From Candidatus Faecivivens stercoripullorum (GTDB lineage: Bacteria; Bacillota; Clostridia; Oscillospirales; Ruminococcaceae), in contig DVLW01000214.1 in the NCBI GenBank assembly GCA_018715285.1, forward strand, positions 1-12,276: DNA of 12,276 bases, given 5' to 3'. This document shows, piece after piece, positions 7,171 through 12,276 of this stretch. The position numbers and the translations under genes are program-made. Numbering within the stretch: position 1 is the stretch's first letter; each line of letters starts with the position of its first letter. The notes under the pieces were generated by a model. That model worked only from the letters and a program-made list of their open reading frames with translations, searched no databases and was not told the origin of the DNA.

Positions 7171-7237
7171 GCGGCGTGTCGCCGCGGACTTGTTCGCGAT
7201 GATCGCTCCTGCTTCGCAATCCGCTCGATTGCGAAAG
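7171..7237 (+). repeat. Structured intergenic repeat, copy 1
   Basis: This stretch begins immediately after the pncB stop codon. It opens with the hairpin GCGGCG-TGT-CGCCGC (7171-7185) and ends with TTCGCAATC-CGCTC-GATTGCGAA, a perfect 9-bp stem. It aligns along its length with 7352-7432, sharing GGCGTGTCGCC, CGGACTTG, CTCCTGCTT and ATCCGCTCGATTGC blocks with scattered substitutions. No protein-coding signal fits it on either strand. Confidence 0.75.
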
Positions 7238-7351
7238 AAACAACTTGAGCGAACGCGGCACAGTGCCTGTGCTCCCTGTTTGCCAATGTGGTACCACGCT
7301 CATAGTGCTCAGCACTCAGCGGCTTCGACCACGCTTTCGCGATGTATCTTT
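7238..7351. other. Palindrome-rich stretch between the two repeats
   Basis: This non-coding 114-base segment holds several short perfect hairpins: GCACAG-TGC-CTGTGC (7258-7272), the palindrome TGGTACCA, and AGTGC-TCA-GCACT. The first is identical over 15 bases to the palindrome at 5054-5068. Together with the flanking repeats it may be one composite element. Confidence 0.5.
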
Positions 7352-7432
7352 GGCGTGTCGCCACGGACTTGATCGCGACGATCACTCCTGCTTGCAACCT
7401 GCGGATTGCTGCGATCCGCTCGATTGCAATAG
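7352..7432 (+). repeat. Structured intergenic repeat, copy 2
   Basis: This is a diverged direct copy of 7171-7237, offset by 179 bases. It opens with TGGCG-TGT-CGCCA (7351-7363), in which a C-G pair of copy 1 has become T-A on both sides, so pairing is kept. A second hairpin, GATCG-CGA-CGATC, follows. The end is longer than in copy 1: TTGCAA arms enclose a nested GCGGAT/ATCCGC hairpin. Confidence 0.75.
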
Positions 7433-7446
7433 TTTTTAGTAAACTT

Positions 7447-7479
7447 ACGGGAAGCCGGGAAACCGGTTTCCCGTTTTTT
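7447..7479 (+). terminator. Rho-independent terminator of the pncB transcript
   Basis: ACGGGAA pairs with TTCCCGT, continued by a G-U pair and CCGG/CCGG closed by a GAAA tetraloop, then six T. This is a very strong terminator. It lies 276 bases downstream of pncB, so the repeat region in between is transcribed if pncB transcription runs on to this point. Confidence 0.9.
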
Positions 7480-7532
7480 ACTGCCTGCAAGATGGGAATT
7501 TAACCGGCTGTCTGGAAATCAGGGAGAAAATA

Positions 7533-7541
7533 TGCTATAAT
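7533..7541 (+). promoter_or_regulatory. Extended -10 promoter candidate for the GGDEF/EAL gene
   Basis: TGC-TATAAT is a perfect extended -10 element, which can work without a good -35 box; none is seen 16-18 bases upstream. Transcription would start near 7548, about 118 bases before the coding region. Confidence 0.5.
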
Positions 7542-7553
7542 TTACTTGACTGA

Positions 7554-7581
7554 TTGATAAAGAAAAACTACATGGTATGAT
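7554..7581 (+). promoter_or_regulatory. Second promoter candidate for the GGDEF/EAL gene
   Basis: TTGATA (7554-7559) and TATGAT (7576-7581) are separated by 16 bases. Start would be near 7588, giving a leader of about 78 bases. It is an alternative or an addition to the extended -10 at 7533. Confidence 0.5.
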
Positions 7582-7593
7582 GGCTCAAAGCGT

Positions 7594-7633
7594 CCGCAGG
7601 CAAATCCACCGGGAATCCGTTCCCCTGTTGCGG
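7594..7633 (+). other. Structured leader hairpin of the GGDEF/EAL gene
   Basis: The outer arms CCG-CAGG (7594-7600) and CCTG-TTG-CGG (7624-7633) can pair with a 3-base bulge. As an alternative use of base 7624, an inner hairpin GGGAA-TCCG-TTCCC (7611-7624) forms. It ends about 20 bases before the ribosome binding site GAGGG (7653-7657). I could not match it to a cyclic-di-GMP riboswitch of either class. Confidence 0.35.
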
Positions 7634-7665
7634 CAGGAGCTGGATTATTTTCGAGGGATATAATT

Positions 7666-10600
7666 ATGATGGAGATCAACAAAACGATTGAACTGTTCCG
7701 GAGTATGCTCAATTTTCTGAGCGAGAGTTCGGACGATTATTTTTTCCTGTGGGATATACCGACCGGCCAGCTGCATCTGTCGGAAAAGATTGCGGAAAAA
7801 TATGACCTGATGCAGATGGGCGAAAAAAGCTGTACCCTTGCCGACTGGAAGCGGATTGTCTATCCGCCCGATCTGCCGGCGCTTTCTGCCCAGCTGGAAC
7901 AGATTCAGCGGGGTGAAACGCTTCTGCACGACATGGAGTACCGGCTTATCAACCGGAACGGCGAAATCGTCTGGATCAGCTGCCGCGGAAAGAGCAACCT
8001 CTCACCGGAAGGTGTTCCCAAGTGGATGATTGGCCGGATTTCCGACAGTGTCTTTAAGGGCAAACTTGACCAGCTGACCGGTGCATTTCTGATGGATACC
8101 CTGCACGCGGATATCGGCGAGATGCTGCGTACCAATGCAGACGGATATCTGCTGATGGTCGAGCTGGACAACCTCAAATCCATCAACTTTCACAGCGGCC
8201 GTCAGGCAGGTGACCAGCTGCTGAAAAAGGTCTGCCACGCGATGGAAGACCTGACAAATGGAATCCGGGTCTATCGTGTCAATGGAGACTGTTTCTGCGT
8301 CTGCCTGCCGGAGAACACGCCGCAGGAAGTGGAAAAGGTCTTCTGCCGACTTCAGGAGCGTCTGAAAGGACAGTGTACCCTGACAGGCGGGTGTGTCCCG
8401 TTTCGTCAGTATATCATTCCGGACGCCGAGACGCTCTACCAGTACGCGGAAAACTCGCTGGACAACGCCAAGGCACGCGGACGGAATACCCTGTGGTTTT
8501 TCTCAGCGGAAGATTACGAGAAGGATCTGGCGGCGCTGGAACTGCGTGAAGACCTGAAAAAGAGCGTACATGACGGGTTTACCGGCTTTTCGATGGTCTA
8601 CCAGCCGCAGGTTGGCTGCGGACAGTACCAGCTGTACGGATGCGAAGCGCTGCTGCGTTACCATTCGCCCAACCGTGGAGACGTTTCACCGGGCGACTTT
8701 ATCCCGGTACTGGAACAGACCGGCCTGATACGGGAAGTCGGGATATGGGTATTACGGGAAGCACTGCGTCAGTGCGGTATCTGGCGGCAGTATCTGCCTC
8801 AGCTGCATATGAGCGTCAACATGTCTTACAGCCAGCTGTGTGAGGAAGACATCACCGGCAAAGTACTGCACACCCTGCGTCAAAGCGGTCTGCCGGGCAG
8901 CGCACTGACCATCGAGGTTACCGAAAGTATGCAGCTGCACGATTACCCTTACCTCAACGATATTTTCCGGCAGTGGAAGCGGCTGGGCATTTCGATATCG
9001 GTCGACGACTTCGGCACCGGATACTCCAGTCTGGGACGGCTCAAGGAGATGGAGATTGACGAAATCAAGATTGACCGTTCTTTTGTCAGCAACATCCACA
9101 ACAGCGCCTATAACTACCGGCTGCTGAGCAATATGCTGGAACTGGCACGGGTCAGTCATATCCGCGTCTGCTGTGAAGGTGTCGAGCAGCGGGAAGAACT
9201 GGAAGCGCTGGAAAAACTGCATCCCGACCTGATTCAGGGATTTCTGTTCGGCAAGCCCAGTCCGGCGGAAGAATTTACCAGAATATGGTTTGACAGCGAT
9301 TCGGACGAATACCGTCTGCGCACCGCCAAAAACACGGAACTGTCTTCTATTCACCGTCCGGTATCGCTTTCCCCTGCCAACTACTGGCGGGAAGACCAGA
9401 TTGTCCATGCGATTATCGAAGCGTCGGACGATATTGTCTATGTCAGCGACCTGTACAACTACGAGCTGTATTACCTCAATCCAGCCGGTCAAAAGCTGAT
9501 GGGATGCAGCGATTTCAAGGGCAAAAAGTGTTATCAGGTCTTACAGGGACGCAGTGAACCGTGCAGTTTCTGCAACAACCAGATTCTGACCGCCGACCGT
9601 TTTTATGTCTGGGAGCGGGAGAACGAGTACTGCAAACGGCATTTTCTGCTCAAAGACAAGCTGATTCATTTTCAGGGACGTCAGGCGCGGATGGAGATTG
9701 CGCTGGATATTACCCGGAACGAGATTGTCAGCCGCGAGGTACAGGAGCGTCTGACCTTTGCCCGCAAGATTGTCGACTATACCCAGACGATTTCGGGCGA
9801 TGAGGACTATGATACCACCATCCGGCGGATACTGGAAGCAGTCGGAGATTTTTATCAGGCTGACCGTTCCTATATCTTCCAGCCCGACCCGGCTGATCCC
9901 ACCATCTGGAACAATACCTTTGAATGGTGCCGCAGCAGCGATGTTATCCCTCAGCAGCAAAACCTGATGGGCGTTTCTGAGAAGGTACTCCACCGGTGGC
10001 TGGAGCTGTTCCGACAGAAGGAATCGGTCATTATCTTCAACCCCGAGCTGATACGCAAAGTCAGTCCACAGGAGTATGAGATGCTCCATGCACAGGACAT
10101 ATCCCGGCTGATTGCGTCGCCGCTGTATCTGGGTGAGCAGCTGTTCGGGTTTATCGGGGTGGACAATCCGCGGTATTTTATCCATGATGATTCCCATATC
10201 CGGGTATTGTCCAGTTTTCTGCTGGGTGCTGTACGGCAGAAGCGAAATGATGAACGGGTCAGCGCACTGCTGCATTATGAATACGGAGATATTCTCAAAG
10301 AGATGGGCATCGGCCTGTGGGTTATCCGCAAAAATGACCGCAATATCGATGAGATGCTGGCAGATAATACGATGCTCCATGTCATGGGCGCAGAACACGA
10401 TATTCCCAGCCCGGAAGAATGTTACCAGTTCTGGTACAGCCGGGTCAATGACGGGTATTATCATTATGTCAACCAGGCAGTGGAAGCGATGTATCGTACC
10501 GGTGAGATTGTCCAGCTGGAATACACCTGGAAGCACCCAACCGCCGGTGAAGTCGTGGTACGCTGCACCGGAAAACGGTTCACCGAACCGGACGGCAGAA

Positions 10601-11925
10601 TCTCCATCCGGGGATACCACCGGATTATCAGCAATATTCAGCGTCCGCAGTTTTTGCCGGATATCCACCAGCGGGATGTATTTGAATTCAACGAACTGAG
10701 CCATTCCATCTTTTTCCATACTGCCCGGACGCTGATTTCCGGCCAGAAGCAGCACGAATCCGATTTTCCGGAAAGCTGGCTGCGGGAAGAGATTGTGCAT
10801 CCGCATTTCCAGAAACGGTTTTCGGAGACATTCTCCCGGGTGCGTGTCAAGTCGGAAGTCAGCCTGCCGGAAATCCTGCTCAAATCCCGCAAAGGTACCT
10901 ATGAATGGTTCAGGATGCTGCTGCGGCATCCCGGAACCGCTCAGCAGGATCTGGACACAGTCGTCGTCACCATCGAACCGGTCGGACGGGAGCGGACGCT
11001 GGAACTGGAAAACATGCGGCTGTCGCAGTTTTATCAGGCGATGCTGTCGGAATCGATTGGGTATGCCGAAGTCGATCTGGAAAGCGGCCAGCTCAAATCA
11101 GCCGGCGGCCTCTGGATGAGCTACCGGGAAAACTACCTGCAAACCAACCAGCATTTTATTGAGGTGCTCTCCGAAAAACTGCAATCGCTCATCAGTCCCG
11201 AAGAGCTTAAACTTTTCCGGAGCTGTCAGACGCCGGAAGGCTGGCAGCAGGTCATTCGTTCCGGAAAACCAATCCGTTTGTGCTATCGCCGCCCTATCCG
11301 GAACAAACTGAGCTGGGTAGAACTGGTGATGCACATCTTCCAGGAGGAGATTACCCAGAATGTTTACGGTCTGCTCTGCCTGCGGGATATCAACGCCCAG
11401 AAGCAGCGGGAAGATGAACAGCTTCGGGCTGCAAGCCGCGACCCATTGACCGGTATCTTCAACCGCACAGCCTTTGAACAGTCCGTCACCAATTTTGTCC
11501 GAAGCAGCGTCGAAACGCCCTGCGGTGTATTGATACTGATGGATATTGACAACTTCAAGAAGATCAATGACCAGATGGGACATCTGAAAGGTGACGAAGC
11601 GCTGCGGATTGTCTCGCATATCCTGCTGATGGTGTTCGGGAAAGAGAGCATCATCGGGCGGCTTGGCGGAGACGAATTTCTGGTATTCGTGTACAACTGC
11701 GATTATAACGGGCTGGTGGAGAAGTTTAACCTGCTGCTTGAGCAGCTCCAGACTTCCCAGACGCCTCCCCTTTCGTCCAGTATCGGCGCGACCTTTGTTT
11801 CACCCGAGAATTTCAGCTATATTCAGTCGCTCCGGGAAGCAGACACTGCCCTTTATCACAGCAAGCAAAACGGCAAAAACCAGTTCCGGTTTTACCGCAG
11901 TTTCCCGTCACACGGTGAACGCTGA
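7666..11925 (+). CDS. Multidomain PAS/GGDEF/EAL/GAF cyclic-di-GMP turnover protein
   Basis: The 1419-residue protein has no signal peptide or membrane span and is probably cytosolic. Order seen: PAS-like domain (about 15-130); GGDEF domain with the active-site loop degraded to R-V-N-G-D-C-F (204-210); EAL domain with EALLR (327-331), N385, E417, DDFGTG (447-452), K468, E504 and Q524, so an active cyclic-di-GMP phosphodiesterase is likely; a PAS-like domain with a cysteine motif (C622, C633, C636); a GAF domain (about 697-862); three weaker PAS-like regions (about 870-990, 996-1108, 1115-1240); and a C-terminal GGDEF domain with DPLTG (1259-1263), DIDNFKKIND and intact GGDEF (1334-1338), so diguanylate cyclase activity is likely. 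No RxxD inhibitory site stands at the usual place before it. The start is the first of two ATGs, after GAGGG. It is transcribed alone between two terminators. The weak PAS boundaries are approximate. Confidence 0.93.
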   Translation: MMEINKTIELFRSMLNFLSESSDDYFFLWDIPTGQLHLSEKIAEKYDLMQMGEKSCTLADWKRIVYPPDLPALSAQLEQIQRGETLLHDMEYRLINRNGEIVWISCRGKSNLSPEGVPKWMIGRISDSVFKGKLDQLTGAFLMDTLHADIGEMLRTNADGYLLMVELDNLKSINFHSGRQAGDQLLKKVCHAMEDLTNGIRVYRVNGDCFCVCLPENTPQEVEKVFCRLQERLKGQCTLTGGCVPFRQYIIPDAETLYQYAENSLDNAKARGRNTLWFFSAEDYEKDLAALELREDLKKSVHDGFTGFSMVYQPQVGCGQYQLYGCEALLRYHSPNRGDVSPGDFIPVLEQTGLIREVGIWVLREALRQCGIWRQYLPQLHMSVNMSYSQLCEEDITGKVLHTLRQSGLPGSALTIEVTESMQLHDYPYLNDIFRQWKRLGISISVDDFGTGYSSLGRLKEMEIDEIKIDRSFVSNIHNSAYNYRLLSNMLELARVSHIRVCCEGVEQREELEALEKLHPDLIQGFLFGKPSPAEEFTRIWFDSDSDEYRLRTAKNTELSSIHRPVSLSPANYWREDQIVHAIIEASDDIVYVSDLYNYELYYLNPAGQKLMGCSDFKGKKCYQVLQGRSEPCSFCNNQILTADRFYVWERENEYCKRHFLLKDKLIHFQGRQARMEIALDITRNEIVSREVQERLTFARKIVDYTQTISGDEDYDTTIRRILEAVGDFYQADRSYIFQPDPADPTIWNNTFEWCRSSDVIPQQQNLMGVSEKVLHRWLELFRQKESVIIFNPELIRKVSPQEYEMLHAQDISRLIASPLYLGEQLFGFIGVDNPRYFIHDDSHIRVLSSFLLGAVRQKRNDERVSALLHYEYGDILKEMGIGLWVIRKNDRNIDEMLADNTMLHVMGAEHDIPSPEECYQFWYSRVNDGYYHYVNQAVEAMYRTGEIVQLEYTWKHPTAGEVVVRCTGKRFTEPDGRISIRGYHRIISNIQRPQFLPDIHQRDVFEFNELSHSIFFHTARTLISGQKQHESDFPESWLREEIVHPHFQKRFSETFSRVRVKSEVSLPEILLKSRKGTYEWFRMLLRHPGTAQQDLDTVVVTIEPVGRERTLELENMRLSQFYQAMLSESIGYAEVDLESGQLKSAGGLWMSYRENYLQTNQHFIEVLSEKLQSLISPEELKLFRSCQTPEGWQQVIRSGKPIRLCYRRPIRNKLSWVELVMHIFQEEITQNVYGLLCLRDINAQKQREDEQLRAASRDPLTGIFNRTAFEQSVTNFVRSSVETPCGVLILMDIDNFKKINDQMGHLKGDEALRIVSHILLMVFGKESIIGRLGGDEFLVFVYNCDYNGLVEKFNLLLEQLQTSQTPPLSSSIGATFVSPENFSYIQSLREADTALYHSKQNGKNQFRFYRSFPSHGER

Positions 11926-11951
11926 CGGTTCTGTCCAATATCCCAAATTCC

Positions 11952-11987
11952 AAGCCTGTATCGGAAACGGTACAGGCTTTTGCTTTT
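11952..11987 (+). terminator. Terminator of the GGDEF/EAL gene
   Basis: AAGCCTGTA (11952-11960) pairs with TACAGGCTT (11971-11979), and the stem continues inward (U-G, C-G, G-C) to a GAAA loop. The tail is TTGCTTTT. It starts 27 bases after the stop codon. Confidence 0.85.
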
Positions 11988-12007
11988 CCCTATCGGAAAA
12001 AGCAAAA

Positions 12008-12036
12008 GTCCTCTGCCGGTCAAAACGGCAGAGGAC
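12008..12036 (-). terminator. Terminator of the HxlR-family gene
   Basis: GTCCTCTGCCG and CGGCAGAGGAC form a perfect 11-bp stem with a 7-base loop. On the minus strand it is followed by TTTTGCTTTTT. It lies just past the TAA of the HxlR-family gene. Confidence 0.85.
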
Positions 12037-12044
12037 AGACCGAT

Positions 12045-12275
12045 TTATTCCATTGATTCCGGGAAATTTTGCTGCACCATCTTTTGATATTCTCTTCCCC
12101 AATCGCCCAGCTGCTGGATAAGCGGAATCAATGTTTTTCCCATTTGACTCAGCTGATATTCCACACGGAGCGGCTGACCGGGATAGACCGTTCTGATGAC
12201 GATCTGGTCCTGTTCCAGTGCACGGAGGTTTTCGGTCAGTACCCTTGAGCTGATGCCGGCGATACTCTTTTTGAG
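12045..12275 (-). CDS. HxlR-family winged-helix transcriptional regulator, 5' end outside the window
   Basis: The last 76 codons are visible, ending at a TAA at 12047-12045; the start lies beyond the right edge, and the gene is too truncated to have been found by a start-to-stop scan. The peptide shows the HxlR hallmark: a recognition-helix region ISSRVLTENLRALEQDQIV, the wing RTVYPGQPLRVEYQLSQMG, and a C-terminal dimerisation helix with LGDWGREY. HxlR/DUF24 regulators respond to aldehydes, redox stress or drugs in studied cases; the signal here is unknown and the usual N-terminal cysteine region is not in view. Its target may be divergent genes to the right. It converges on the GGDEF/EAL gene. 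Confidence 0.93.
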   Translation of the reverse strand, partial: LKKSIAGISSRVLTENLRALEQDQIVIRTVYPGQPLRVEYQLSQMGKTLIPLIQQLGDWGREYQKMVQQNFPESME

Positions 12276-12276
12276 C

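Noticed and set aside
7171..7432. CRISPR array
   Set aside because: There are only two diverged copies with unequal length and a 114-base gap, and no cas genes are present.
7167..7490. Minus-strand 107-codon frame across the pncB-downstream repeats
   Set aside because: It reads through the terminator hairpin and both repeat copies, is composed of repeat-derived low-complexity peptide and lacks a ribosome binding site. Such frames are often annotated as hypothetical proteins, but I see no sign of coding.
7582..7660. Cyclic-di-GMP riboswitch in front of the GGDEF/EAL gene
   Set aside because: Fragments such as GCAAATCC look superficially similar to the GEMM core, but the conserved paired blocks and tetraloop receptor arrangement could not be found.
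9541..10929. Minus-strand open frame of 462 codons inside the GGDEF/EAL gene
   Set aside because: It is antisense shadow of a continuous, domain-rich gene. No ribosome binding site or motif supports it.

Overview
The window looks like a chromosomal segment of a Gram-positive Clostridia, probably Oscillospirales (Ruminococcaceae or Butyricicoccaceae-like gut bacteria). This is inferred from the dnaG-rpoD pair, a short primary sigma factor with a reduced region 1.1, strong AAAGGAGG-type ribosome binding sites, a four-cysteine bL31, a CmpB-like membrane protein and a moderately GC-rich composition. The genus cannot be fixed by eye.

Layout. (1) 1-626: 3' part of an AT-rich Abi_2-type abortive-infection-like gene on the plus strand, clearly lower in GC than everything that follows and probably acquired. 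(2) 700-4890: a minus-strand housekeeping block read rpmE (bL31) -> YigZ/IMPACT-family protein -> dnaG (primase) -> rpoD (primary sigma factor), with hairpins and candidate promoters between the genes. The rpsU gene that often precedes dnaG is not here. (3) 5047-7479: a plus-strand pair, a small CmpB-like membrane protein and pncB (nicotinate phosphoribosyltransferase). A good sigma-A promoter for pncB lies inside the end of the membrane-protein gene and is followed at once by an 18-bp palindrome suited to a niacin-responsive repressor. (4) 7171-7435: a gene-free stretch between the pncB stop codon and its terminator, holding two diverged, hairpin-forming direct repeats and further palindromes. 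(5) 7500-11987: a single 1419-residue cytosolic cyclic-di-GMP enzyme with its own promoters and structured leader. It has a degenerate GGDEF domain, an apparently intact EAL domain, several PAS-like sensor regions, a GAF domain and an intact C-terminal GGDEF domain. (6) 11952-12276: back-to-back terminators and the 3' end of a convergent HxlR-family regulator.

How the parts relate. The minus-strand block serves translation, replication priming and transcription. pncB serves NAD salvage and is probably regulated by niacin status. The large GGDEF/EAL protein appears to be a free-standing signalling gene. I found no CRISPR array, tRNA, rRNA, transposase or phage gene. The observations most worth following up are the covarying structured repeats downstream of pncB, a 15-bp palindrome shared by that region and the promoter region of the membrane-protein gene, the pncB operator candidate, and the unusual order of domains in the cyclic-di-GMP protein. 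None of these is proven to be a new system.
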